Positions 8,773 to 17,267 are shown, counted from the stretch's first letter. The stretch is 64,000 bases of DNA from Legionella quinlivanii (GCF_003265995.1 NZ_MVJN01000006.1:1-64000); one strand, 5' to 3'. Translations and numbers: made by a program. Notes: generated by a model from the sequence alone, not told the origin.

Positions 8773-11700
8773 ATGAGAACCCCTGAATCGTATCAATCGG
8801 CAACTTTTCAAAGTCAAAAAGAGGCAGTCCTGGATGAAGTGGATTATTTTTCGCATCAAAAGAAAGCAGAAATTTTTTTCAAGAATTTCCATACAGTGCC
8901 CTCCTGGCAGCAATGGAATCAGTTTTGTAATCATTTAAATGCCAGCCAGGATAAGACAGCCGAGAAATTTTTATTACAGGAGCTTGTTTTTCAATGTTTT
9001 GAGCAGCCTTTGGCTGTGAAGGAATTGGCGCAGCTTATCACCCTGGCTTCCTATTTTAAATCAGTTTATGGCCTTGAACTGTATCGAAGATTATTAGAGG
9101 CAGAAGTACCAGATAGCGAACGCCGAATTGCCGATTACCTTGCTGTCATGCAATTACTGATTAATCTCCAGGATGTCAAAGGAATTTCTTCTCTGCTTAA
9201 GAGCCACCTGCCTGATCTACAGGCACTGCGCAAGGCTCTGCAGTCAGAATATGGTCTTTATCTGGAAAAGCGTTATCCCAACAGCGATATCGATACAGTT
9301 TTGGAGCGCTTTGCAACGGCTGATGAGTTTACGGCAAACCCCTTGCCCGCGGCAGTCCTACAGCGTTTTAAACCGGAATATCTTGGCATCAGGGCAAAGG
9401 CAAAAACACTTGAGGAATTGAGCCAGAATGCTTTGAAAACTTCATTTCTCGAAGCGGCAAAACGATCTCGTGAGCAACAGGATAATGAAGCCAAGCAAAT
9501 AATGATTGCTGTAATTATCGAAACCCTGCGCCGCTTTTTTAAAATATCCCCTTACGATACTCAAATCATGGCCCTATTGGCTTTAATAGGTCAGGAAGAG
9601 ACGGATATCAAGGGTTGGATTGCCCAAATCAGAACGGGCGAGGGCAAGTCGACTATCTCTGCCATGTTGGTTGCCTTTCTGGCGGGACAGGGGCATTTTG
9701 TCGATGTCATCACGTCTTCTTCAGTGCTGGCAATCCGCGATTACAGAAAGTATGCAGAGTTTTTTGAAGCCCTGGGAATATCCAGCTCCCACATCAGCCG
9801 TGTCGAGCAGAAGCAAGCGCATTTCCATGCACAGGTTTTGTTTGGTACAAATTGGGATTATGAATTTGCACAATTAAGAGACGGTCTGAATAAGGAAAAG
9901 TTACGGTTTTCTTACAATCTAAATGGAGAGCTTGTCCCTCGCACCCACGACGCTGCGGTGGTTGACGAGGTGGATAATCTCCTGCTGAATACAACCGGTG
10001 CTGCCCGTATTTCCTATCCTGGAAAAGACGATTTAACCTGGATTTACGCGCCAATCCTGAAATTCACTATAGAAACTGTGAAAGCAGGCCGAATTACTCC
10101 AGAACATATTTCAAAACTAAGAAATCACCTGGGTATGGAGTTTAACAGCCCCGCGTTTATGAAGGAGTTACGCTCGCTATCGGATACTGCCCTCAGCCGA
10201 TGGATTAAAAGCGCGCAAATTGCTTATTACTACAAGAAAGAAGGGAGAGATTATATTATTCAGGCGGATGACATTCGCATTGTTGATTATTCCAATACCG
10301 GAAGTATTAGTGAAGGATGCCAGTGGCAGCATGGTATCCATCAAATGCTGCAAGCCAGGCATCAACTGAAAATAACGCCTCAGTCCCTCATGGTGGCTTC
10401 CATTTCCCATCCGTCCATGTTTAATGAGTATCAATTGCTCTTTGGTTTAACAGGAACAATGGGAGAGAAAATTGAGCGGGAGGAAGTTCAGGATATTTAT
10501 AAAATAAAGAGCTTCGATGTCCCGCCGCATTTTCCCTGCCAGCGAAAGACATTGCCTCCCAGAATTCTCGATGATATTCCTAATCAGTACCTGGCTATAT
10601 ATCAACGCATTCAGGAAATGCAGGCGCTTAACAGGCCAGTGCTGGTGCTTTTTGAAAGTATCGCTGAAACCGAGCGATTTAATGCATATCTTGTTGAAAA
10701 AGGCATTAACAGCCAGTTGTTAAATGAAACCCAGCGGGAATCGGGCGAGTACATTATTGCGCGAGCCGGACAGGAAAGGATGGTGACGATTGCCACCAAT
10801 ATTGCAGGAAGGGGAACTGATATTATCCTGTCTCCCGGAAGTAAGGCTGCCGGCGGATTGCATTTTATTTTCACCTTTCATCCTGAGGATTCCAGAGTAC
10901 AGGAACAAGGGGATGGGCGCTCTGCAAGGCAGGGAGAACCGGGCAGCTCGGAAATGATTTTACAAGCCAAAGATCCCAATATATTAACTTTATTAAGCAA
11001 CCAATCACTGGATTCTTTAGTCAAGAATTGGCTCAAGGGGACAAATGAAGAAAAAATAAATTTTCTTCGTCAGCTAAGAAACGAGCAGACCGAAAGGCAT
11101 TCGAAAGAACGCCGCTATAGTTCAAAACTGGAAACAATGCTCTACAGCGTATTAAAGGAGTTTTTCAGCAAACTGCAGGAAATTCGTGAGGATTTTGATA
11201 CCCTGAGCCAGGAAGAGTGGCAGCAATCCTGTCAGATTAATGCAGCGCCTTCACAGGGAGATCCTTTAGTGCATTCTCCTGCCTGGCATTCGCTTTGCAA
11301 CAGGGCCAGGATTTTGCTTGGTTATCACTCAGAAGGCAAGGCGGTCGATTGGTCCTCCTTCATTGAACAGTATAAGCAGCTTTTCATTGAATCGATTAAC
11401 GAGGAATGGGCTTCTTTTTATAGCACACTGGACCATACTGTCCGGGATATGGATCTTAAACTGGCTGAAAAAACGATTCAGGAGAATTTCGCCAAACTGA
11501 ACCTGGCAAGAATGAATAAAGAATCCGCCTTTGCAGGTCTTAGCCATCTATTGTATCAAGCCAGTCTTCCACAGGAGGAGGCAGCGAAGAAAGTTCAGTC
11601 AGGATTTTTTTCGCTGAAACCGCGTGAGTTATATGATAAAGCAGTGGCTCATTATAAGCTGGAGGATTACCAAACGGCATTCAACTATTGTGTGGCTGCA

Positions 11701-12231
11701 AAAGAAAGCTATGAGCAAAACAAGGGATCCGATTTGGAATTAGGGTATTGCTATTCGGTGCTAGGGTCTTGTAATGCGAAGAAGAATCTGATTCCTGAAA
11801 GTATTAATGCATTTGAAAAGGCGCTTTCGCTATTTTATCCACTTAACAACAATAAAGAGCATGCTGAATTATTGAAGCGTACGCAGAATAAATTTAATGA
11901 TTCTATGAATCTTGGTAAATTTGATTTTAAATTTATTTATGACAAGGCAGTAAAAAATTATCAGGCGGAAGCTTATGTCGTCGCGGTGTATCAATTATTG
12001 TATTTAATAAGCTATTTTCCTGGACAGGCCAAAGACGAGCGTGCAATTTGCTACTCTACATTGGCGTCCTGTTACAATAAATTGAAACAAAGCGAAGAAG
12101 CTGATGCCGCTTGCATAGAGGGGATTAAGCTTGCTAAAGAGGCGGGTAAGTTACAGTTGGCGGGGAGGATTTCGGATAAGAAAGAGAGCTTTGATGCGGC
12201 CAGGGTGTCGGGGGTGTCAGCAGGGTTGTGA
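8773..12231 (+). CDS. SecA-like DEAD-type ATPase with C-terminal TPRs
   Basis: A 1152-residue protein whose middle part carries the SecA motor. It has Walker A GEGKS at 289-293, an FGTNWDYEF stretch matching the SecA YGTN.E.GFDYLRD region, Walker B DEVD at 398-401, LTGTMG at ~559-564, AGRGTD at 678-683 and the arginine-finger region GRSARQG at 715-721. The DEVD-to-TGT distance (~160 residues) leaves room for a preprotein-cross-linking-like domain. The first ~235 residues are not SecA-like. After ~945 there are TPR-like helical pairs in place of the SecA zinc tail. SecA normally drives preproteins through SecYEG; whether this paralogue binds SecYEG, nucleic acid or protein substrates is unknown. 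It follows the giant ankyrin gene by 20 bp with an AAGAG Shine-Dalgarno, suggesting a joint function. It is not the housekeeping secA. Confidence 0.88.
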   Translation: MRTPESYQSATFQSQKEAVLDEVDYFSHQKKAEIFFKNFHTVPSWQQWNQFCNHLNASQDKTAEKFLLQELVFQCFEQPLAVKELAQLITLASYFKSVYGLELYRRLLEAEVPDSERRIADYLAVMQLLINLQDVKGISSLLKSHLPDLQALRKALQSEYGLYLEKRYPNSDIDTVLERFATADEFTANPLPAAVLQRFKPEYLGIRAKAKTLEELSQNALKTSFLEAAKRSREQQDNEAKQIMIAVIIETLRRFFKISPYDTQIMALLALIGQEETDIKGWIAQIRTGEGKSTISAMLVAFLAGQGHFVDVITSSSVLAIRDYRKYAEFFEALGISSSHISRVEQKQAHFHAQVLFGTNWDYEFAQLRDGLNKEKLRFSYNLNGELVPRTHDAAVVDEVDNLLLNTTGAARISYPGKDDLTWIYAPILKFTIETVKAGRITPEHISKLRNHLGMEFNSPAFMKELRSLSDTALSRWIKSAQIAYYYKKEGRDYIIQADDIRIVDYSNTGSISEGCQWQHGIHQMLQARHQLKITPQSLMVASISHPSMFNEYQLLFGLTGTMGEKIEREEVQDIYKIKSFDVPPHFPCQRKTLPPRILDDIPNQYLAIYQRIQEMQALNRPVLVLFESIAETERFNAYLVEKGINSQLLNETQRESGEYIIARAGQERMVTIATNIAGRGTDIILSPGSKAAGGLHFIFTFHPEDSRVQEQGDGRSARQGEPGSSEMILQAKDPNILTLLSNQSLDSLVKNWLKGTNEEKINFLRQLRNEQTERHSKERRYSSKLETMLYSVLKEFFSKLQEIREDFDTLSQEEWQQSCQINAAPSQGDPLVHSPAWHSLCNRARILLGYHSEGKAVDWSSFIEQYKQLFIESINEEWASFYSTLDHTVRDMDLKLAEKTIQENFAKLNLARMNKESAFAGLSHLLYQASLPQEEAAKKVQSGFFSLKPRELYDKAVAHYKLEDYQTAFNYCVAAKESYEQNKGSDLELGYCYSVLGSCNAKKNLIPESINAFEKALSLFYPLNNNKEHAELLKRTQNKFNDSMNLGKFDFKFIYDKAVKNYQAEAYVVAVYQLLYLISYFPGQAKDERAICYSTLASCYNKLKQSEEADAACIEGIKLAKEAGKLQLAGRISDKKESFDAARVSGVSAGL

Positions 12232-12243
12232 TTTTGTTGAGCA

Positions 12244-12450
12244 TTAGGTTACCTTTTTCAAGAACGTATGCCTAAGCTTATGCGGCGTAAACTTAAACTG
12301 TTCATGTTCTGGCAAAAATGCCAAAACTTGCTGTAAAACCCGCTGACAGATTCGGTATATGTTACGAGTATTGACTCTATTCCCTGCCCTATTTACAAAC
12401 AGAGGTTCGTTGGTAATCGCTACTCCGCTTCTAATTGGAGTATCACCCAT
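12244..12450 (-). pseudogene. C-terminal fragment of a tyrosine recombinase/integrase
   Basis: A 68-codon frame ending in FTPHKLRHTFLKKVT. The HKLRHTF motif is the His-X-X-Arg box of phage-type tyrosine recombinases, and the preceding VNTRNIYRICQRV resembles the helix before it. The N-terminal arm, the first catalytic Arg and the terminal Tyr are missing, so it cannot be active. It abuts the 3' end of the SecA-like gene and may mark the edge of an acquired island. No matching attachment repeat was found by eye. Confidence 0.6.
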
Positions 12451-12541
12451 TTTACCTGCGCATTCATCTCTCTATTAAGTGCACTTCATCGTTTCATTGA
12501 TACCGAATCATATACTTCCAAAAAAGTAGTCTTCAAAAAAA

Positions 12542-13288
12542 TCAACAATCCATTTGAGGAGTGAACGGCTTTTGAAACTGAATGTCCAAAATAAAATCAT
12601 TCAGTTTTGCATAGTCGAGCTGGATTTCGTAAATCATAACCCCTTTTTGATAATGAGCCAGGCGAAATGGAAGCTTGATATTGCCAACTTCTCGCCAATC
12701 GGATTCTAATCGGTACTCTTCAGAACTGCCGATAGCATTCACTAACCCGGTTGATAAATCAAAACAATAAGCACGCTTCGGATTTCCTTCGTTAGCTTGA
12801 ATACATTGACTGTTCTCTGGCGCCCATGCGGGTGAGAAATCCATCATCTTAAACTTAGTGAACTCGTTTCTTACCCAAAGCAAGTCACGATTAGCGCGCT
12901 CTGCTGTGAGATGCATATATTGAATTAGTGCTTTGTCATCAGTTAATTCATATTGATTACCAGTCCATTGCCAAAAAGATATCCCATCAGTCCCCCTGTC
13001 GTATTCTATCTGTCTGCCTTTTATTTGCTCACGTAATTTATTGGGGTAAATAATATCGGTGTGGTAGCAAAAGTTTTCTTTAGTACCTTGCTGATAAAAA
13101 GAAATCTGCCCGTATCGTGAGATAGATTGCATTTCCATCAAGGCATTTTCGCCACCACTAGCCTCTATATGCCGTGAAATCAGTTTCTCAACTTGCGGAT
13201 CACTTAGAATGCTCGCAATCCCTATTGAAGGGAGCAATAACATCAGTGCAAGACATTTGATAAGAGATGGCATCATATCGATACGCAT
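12542..13288 (-). CDS. Periplasmic LolA-like fold protein, function unknown
   Basis: About 248 residues from the ATG at 13288; an upstream ATG at 13345 would bury the signal sequence. The chosen start puts a signal peptide at the N-terminus (Met-Arg-Ile-Asp, then a hydrophobic run LALMLLLPSIGIAS). The mature part begins with VEKLISRHIEASGGENAL. This resembles the opening helix of LolA/LolB-like and related periplasmic proteins, where an ...ASGG...L segment precedes a curved antiparallel sheet (ISRYGQISFYQQG, then later strands). No catalytic motif was found. It stands alone, and the next gene upstream (merR) diverges. The secreted location is well supported; the fold assignment is tentative. 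Confidence 0.6.
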   Translation of the reverse strand: MRIDMMPSLIKCLALMLLLPSIGIASILSDPQVEKLISRHIEASGGENALMEMQSISRYGQISFYQQGTKENFCYHTDIIYPNKLREQIKGRQIEYDRGTDGISFWQWTGNQYELTDDKALIQYMHLTAERANRDLLWVRNEFTKFKMMDFSPAWAPENSQCIQANEGNPKRAYCFDLSTGLVNAIGSSEEYRLESDWREVGNIKLPFRLAHYQKGVMIYEIQLDYAKLNDFILDIQFQKPFTPQMDC

Positions 13289-13452
13289 ATAATGATGTTT
13301 GTTGCTAACATAGAGGCCCTTGATACAAGAGTTGAAATTTAGCACATAACTAACATCGAACTCAAATCAGATACACATCCTTCAGTGGGTAGTATACAAA
13401 CTTTTTCAGGAAATCAACCCCAATATTTAATTAAAAATTGGATCTAAAAAGC

Positions 13453-13483
13453 TTGACTATGACGTTGCGTCATACACTAACCT
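13453..13483 (+). promoter_or_regulatory. MerR-type promoter with spacer operator
   Basis: A -35-like TTGACT (13453-13458) and a -10-like TAACCT (13478-13483) are separated by 19 bp. This long spacing is characteristic of MerR-activated promoters. The spacer region holds a palindrome, TATGACG-TTG-CGTCATA (13458-13474). It lies just upstream of the merR-family gene, implying autoregulation. Confidence 0.7.
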
Positions 13484-13505
13484 TGGATACAAGGAGGAAA
13501 AAACG

Positions 13506-14453
13506 ATGAAACAATGGCGGCCAAAAGAGTTTGCAAATCTTGTCCAAGTGTCCGTACGTACGCTGCATCACTATGACAAAATTGGTTTACTCAAACCCAG
13601 TTTGCGTCAAAGTAATAATTATCGTTTGTACTCTGAAAAGGATTTATTAAAGCTGCAACAAATTATTGCACTTAAATTTTTGGGGTTTGAACTCACTCAA
13701 ATCCAGGAATTACTTACCAGAAATGATAATGCACCAGACCATCTTGCCATGCAATCAAGGTGCTTACGGGAAAAGGCAGCTTCATTAATGGAGGCAAGTG
13801 CGATATTAGACCGCATCTCGCAAGATTGCAGCAATAATAAACCCATTCCCTGGAAAAAAGTAATCGAACTAATCGAGGTATATAAAATGGCGCAACAACT
13901 AGAAAATGCATGGGTTAAAGAAATCTTTACACCTAATGAACTGAAAGATTATGCAAAATTTGAAACTGAGTTAAGAACAAACTCAACTCCAGAACAAAAG
14001 GAGACGTTTGAAAAAAACTGGTTTCATCTGGTTGAAGAGTTTAAAAACAGCCTGTGTGACGATCCTAATTCCGAAACGGGTATTCGTCTAGGGAAAAAAT
14101 TGATGGACTGGGTCAATAACCTATACGGCAAAAAATATGCTCATCTTCGGACGAAAAAATTCGAAAAAGGCTTTGCTGAGGGAAAGGGACTTGACGAGCA
14201 TGGCTTGACGCCAGAAATCGTTTGCTGGATGGATAAGGCAATGAATGCTTATTTGAAACAACGTGCCTATGCCATTCTGAATAATGTAGGAAAAATTTCT
14301 TCATCTGAGCTATTGCAAAGCTGGAATCAGTTAATGGATGAAATATGTGGAGTGCAAGGAGATAAAAAGTCTGCGATTACAGTCATTGCTCTACAGGATG
14401 AAAAAATCAGCCAAGAAGCAAAGGAGTGGTTAAAATCTGTATACAAGCTATGA
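13506..14453 (+). CDS. MerR-family regulator with TipAS-like ligand domain
   Basis: 315 residues. Residues 1-75 are a MerR winged helix-turn-helix (VSVRTLHHYDKIGLLKPS, NNYRLYSEKDL), followed by the dimerisation helix to ~125. Residues ~135-310 resemble the TipAS antibiotic-binding domain (WVKEIFTPNELKDYAKF, LYGKKYAHLRTKKFEKGF). In TipAL-like proteins this domain traps thiopeptide or other amphipathic antibiotics and switches the regulator on. A strong AAGGAGG Shine-Dalgarno precedes the ATG. The gene is divergent from the periplasmic protein to its left and convergent with the 2H gene. No efflux gene is adjacent, so the nearest visible target is its own promoter. Drug sensing is inferred from the domain. 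Confidence 0.85.
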   Translation: MKQWRPKEFANLVQVSVRTLHHYDKIGLLKPSLRQSNNYRLYSEKDLLKLQQIIALKFLGFELTQIQELLTRNDNAPDHLAMQSRCLREKAASLMEASAILDRISQDCSNNKPIPWKKVIELIEVYKMAQQLENAWVKEIFTPNELKDYAKFETELRTNSTPEQKETFEKNWFHLVEEFKNSLCDDPNSETGIRLGKKLMDWVNNLYGKKYAHLRTKKFEKGFAEGKGLDEHGLTPEIVCWMDKAMNAYLKQRAYAILNNVGKISSSELLQSWNQLMDEICGVQGDKKSAITVIALQDEKISQEAKEWLKSVYKL

Positions 14454-14503
14454 AATGTTCGAGCAATGTCGTTCTTCAAAGGCAACCGGCTCCGGCAGGA
14501 ATA

Positions 14504-14525
14504 CCTGGCCCTTAACAGGGCCAGG
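14504..14525. terminator. Hairpin between convergent genes
   Basis: CCTGGCCCT at 14504-14512 pairs with AGGGCCAGG at 14517-14525 around a 4-nt loop. It sits in the 80-bp gap between the converging merR and 2H genes. No T-run follows, so it may act as a Rho-assisted or bidirectional stop. Confidence 0.45.
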
Positions 14526-14534
14526 GTGATCTGT

Positions 14535-15206
14535 CTATTCAGTAGATACCAGTTCAAATCGAGCATCCAGCGAATGCATTACATCTTTAATCACACCATC
14601 CGTTTCATGAAGATCTCTTAAAGAATACCCGACCGTAATATGAGGATGAAAATGTCTCGGATTCCAGGCATCTTTATTACCGCCATTTTTGACGAATTCT
14701 TCATAAACTAATTGCCGAATTTGCAATAAATTTTTAGATTTTACGATAAGAAAATAAGTTTCCTCTGCTTTATCATTAATGCTTGCGACACCTCTTCCCA
14801 ACCCCAAAATTTTCACATCCGAGTTTTGAATACTATTCTCTATGGCAATCTCTTCAATTCGTTCTATGCTGACAAACTTTTTAATGACTTCGGAGTATTC
14901 TGGGGGTGTTATCACTGTGATATGCGCTTCCCCATCTTCATTCCATCCTGTGAAAAATCGCAAGGAATATTGCAGATAGCTTGAGAGTTCCTCTCGTATT
15001 GATTTAATTGGCTGGTATTGAATATTCATCGCGATCGCAGTATCGAAAGGACCTGATCCCCGATGCGATTCAAAGGGAAGACTGCCATTAACATAAATAT
15101 TTTTTGAAAGAGAGATTTGTTCGGCTGCGTAGTCACTCATACTGGCGAGAAGTAATACACCGATAGATATTATTTTAAATATTAGATTCAACATTCCCTG
15201 TTTCAT
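14535..15206 (-). CDS. Secreted 2H phosphoesterase-superfamily protein
   Basis: 223 residues with a signal peptide (hydrophobic core IISIGVLLLASM, cleavage near residue 28). Two His-x-Thr motifs, HIT at 95-97 and HIT at 189-191, each in a hydrophobic strand (AHITVITPP and HPHITVGYS), are the signature of 2H phosphoesterases. These hydrolyse 2',3'-cyclic phosphates or 2'-5' linkages in RNA and nucleotides. Their spacing, ~94 residues, is normal for the family. Most bacterial members are cytoplasmic RNA-repair enzymes, so an exported one is unusual and may act on extracellular or host nucleotides (inference). The gene converges on merR. The 2H assignment is well supported; the substrate is unknown. 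Confidence 0.75.
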   Translation of the reverse strand: MKQGMLNLIFKIISIGVLLLASMSDYAAEQISLSKNIYVNGSLPFESHRGSGPFDTAIAMNIQYQPIKSIREELSSYLQYSLRFFTGWNEDGEAHITVITPPEYSEVIKKFVSIERIEEIAIENSIQNSDVKILGLGRGVASINDKAEETYFLIVKSKNLLQIRQLVYEEFVKNGGNKDAWNPRHFHPHITVGYSLRDLHETDGVIKDVMHSLDARFELVSTE

Positions 15207-15337
15207 AACTTTTCTGTATTTGGGTTTAGTCTGTGTGGATACTAACAGAGACCTATAAAGCAGTCGAGAAGTAAGTATACAGACCTAAAGCAAGCGCGCT
15301 GATTAACAAGCGCTTGCAAATAATAGTTCACAAATTA

Positions 15338-16060
15338 CTACAGCTGATAAAGCCCTTTTTCTGGTGTTTCCTTAAATGAATTAACAGTGGATACTGGAGA
15401 TTGTGTATTAAATACTCCAAGTTGCGACATAATTTCGGCATTTTCTATCAATGGCTTAAACGTTTGTAATTCGTATCGCACCAGTCCTTTATTACTTTTT
15501 GTTACGGTTTTAGATTTATTTTCGGTGATGTGATAACCGCGGCTTTCATAAAATGACATGGCTGGTTCGAGATCTACCTGGGTAGTAACGCGTAAGCGGC
15601 TGATTTGCTGGGTTTTACAATATTCTTCAATATGATTCATCAATGCATGACCAATCCCATTCCTGCGAAACTCAGCGGCTACACTTAAATGATGTAAAGT
15701 AACCATTTTCTTTGCATCCTTAGGTTGGTAAGTGGTCCGCATAAGTCCAGCACAACCGACTACTTTATCATCAAGAATAGCAACCCAGAACCGCTGATTA
15801 AATTGAGGCCAGTTTTCTTTGCTTTGGCTATCAAAAGTATCTAAATGCTTTCTAATTTTTTCGCACATTGGAGACTCTTCTGTTGTATTTAAACCGTTTG
15901 CAATGATTTGTTGAACAGAACTCCTATCTTTAGCTTCGTATGCTCGAATCACTGGCGATAATTTTGCTTTTTTCTCGGTTCCAATGCTCTCGGGAGTGGT
16001 ATCTTTTCGCTTTAGACTTGTTTTCTCGTTTCGTTTAAGGGAGTGTAAAATTGATTTCAT
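15338..16060 (-). CDS. GNAT acetyltransferase with a basic N-terminal extension
   Basis: 240 residues. A Gcn5-related N-acetyltransferase fold spans about 37-205, with the acetyl-CoA loop RRNGIG at 132-137 after the strand LHHLSV, and the later SFYESRGY motif. Such enzymes move acetyl from acetyl-CoA to amines on proteins or small molecules. Residues 1-36 are an extension rich in Lys/Arg. It contains KRK (17-19), ten residues, then KKAK (30-33), which matches the bipartite nuclear-localisation pattern. In an intracellular pathogen this raises the possibility of a host-nucleus effector; that is inference. The gene stands alone and in the same direction as the decarboxylase upstream. Confidence 0.85.
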   Translation of the reverse strand: MKSILHSLKRNEKTSLKRKDTTPESIGTEKKAKLSPVIRAYEAKDRSSVQQIIANGLNTTEESPMCEKIRKHLDTFDSQSKENWPQFNQRFWVAILDDKVVGCAGLMRTTYQPKDAKKMVTLHHLSVAAEFRRNGIGHALMNHIEEYCKTQQISRLRVTTQVDLEPAMSFYESRGYHITENKSKTVTKSNKGLVRYELQTFKPLIENAEIMSQLGVFNTQSPVSTVNSFKETPEKGLYQL

Positions 16061-16148
16061 AAATACATATTTTTAATTTTAAAGCTAACATATTACACCA
16101 TCTGATTAAAAACAGTCAAAATACTGGTTTATACCAAATGGTTTTGGT

Positions 16149-17234
16149 CTATCTAAATGCAAGATATTCGTTGATAAACTGATCAATTGTTTCTTTGGAA
16201 TGATTCTGCATTACAATAAAATGAGCTTGTTTACCTAATACTGCAAGCTGCCATTTGTCAACCAGACCAGGATTTGGAAGATCAAAAACAAGTGTAGTGG
16301 AGTAATTGTTCAGCAAGCAATTTTGTTGATTGTCACACATTTTTTTAGCGAAATATTCTGCGTTCAGACGACAGGTTTCTACCTCGGTTTTAAACTCATC
16401 TTTTCTCTGCATGATACTATACCAAAGAAATAATGCGGCATGGCCATTTCGGGAACCCGATATTGTTGCATCATTAGAGTTTAAATATTCAATGAAATTG
16501 CAAAATTTTTTCGCTACTGACTTATAAGTCAAAATAATTCCACATGGAAAAGGAACACCAATAAACTTGTGCCCTGATATGGCAATACTATGAATGTTGG
16601 CGTGGAAATTAATCATGTCTGGGGCTAAATATGGAACTAACATACCCCCCAATGCAGCATCACAGTGAATGTAGTACTCTTTGATTCCTTTTTCTTCGAA
16701 GCATGCTGAAATCTGATTGATATCATCAATCGCCCCCTTAAACGTTGTACCTATATTTAAATTTAAAATAACAGGACGCGTAGAATCCAGTTCATGATAA
16801 AGTTGCTGATAGTCTAACTCTCCATTGGATTGTGATTTAATTTCTTTATAGGGTATGCAAAATATCTTGGCAGCTTTTTTTATAGAGTAATGAGTATCTT
16901 CTGAAAAATAGAGAACTCCATTGGGATAATATTCTCTTGCTAATAACATGGCATGTAAATTACTCTCAGTGCCGCAATGGGTAATATATCCCCACCAGTT
17001 GCTGCACTTGTATAATTCTGCAAAAAACTCGAGAACCTCCAGTTCAAATTCCCTGCTTTCAATTTGATAATTGGATCGCACAAATGGATCGCCCAGATTA
17101 TTGAGTGAAAATTTCAGAAAAGGTATTAACTCGTCATAGTTATAATTGAGATTATAAGGGTAACCCGCATGAGTCGTTGTTTTTTCCTTTAGTTTTGCCA
17201 GATACATTGCAAGCTTCTGAGGCATGTCATTCAT
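16149..17234 (-). CDS. hdc: PLP-dependent histidine decarboxylase-like enzyme
   Basis: 361 residues, a group II pyridoxal-phosphate decarboxylase close in size and motifs to the ~380-residue bacterial PLP histidine decarboxylases. Visible features are the His of EDTHYS (115) expected to stack on PLP, Asp192 in HCDAALGG (pairs with the pyridine nitrogen) and the Schiff-base Lys223 in SGHKFIGVPFPCG. The reaction would be histidine to histamine and CO2. In other bacteria this serves acid resistance or supplies histamine for siderophores (anguibactin, acinetobactin). A strong Fur-box-like site lies 15 bp upstream of the start, suggesting iron control, but no siderophore genes are nearby. Other group II decarboxylases such as aspartate or serine decarboxylase remain possible, so the substrate is not proven. 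Confidence 0.8.
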   Translation of the reverse strand: MNDMPQKLAMYLAKLKEKTTTHAGYPYNLNYNYDELIPFLKFSLNNLGDPFVRSNYQIESREFELEVLEFFAELYKCSNWWGYITHCGTESNLHAMLLAREYYPNGVLYFSEDTHYSIKKAAKIFCIPYKEIKSQSNGELDYQQLYHELDSTRPVILNLNIGTTFKGAIDDINQISACFEEKGIKEYYIHCDAALGGMLVPYLAPDMINFHANIHSIAISGHKFIGVPFPCGIILTYKSVAKKFCNFIEYLNSNDATISGSRNGHAALFLWYSIMQRKDEFKTEVETCRLNAEYFAKKMCDNQQNCLLNNYSTTLVFDLPNPGLVDKWQLAVLGKQAHFIVMQNHSKETIDQFINEYLAFR

Positions 17235-17248
17235 TTTTTTTCAGCTAA

Positions 17249-17267
17249 AATAATGAGAATCTCTATC
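17249..17267 (-). promoter_or_regulatory. Candidate Fur box upstream of the decarboxylase
   Basis: The 19-mer AATAATGAGAATCTCTATC matches the Fur consensus (GATAATGATAATCATTATC) at 15 of 19 positions by my alignment. It lies 15 bp before the start codon, where it could block the promoter. No other such match was noticed in the stretches I examined. Confidence 0.55.

Noticed and set aside
1664-12231. Housekeeping Sec translocase locus
   Set aside because: The SecA-like protein lacks the normal N-terminus and zinc tail and is next to an ankyrin protein, so it is not the essential secA.
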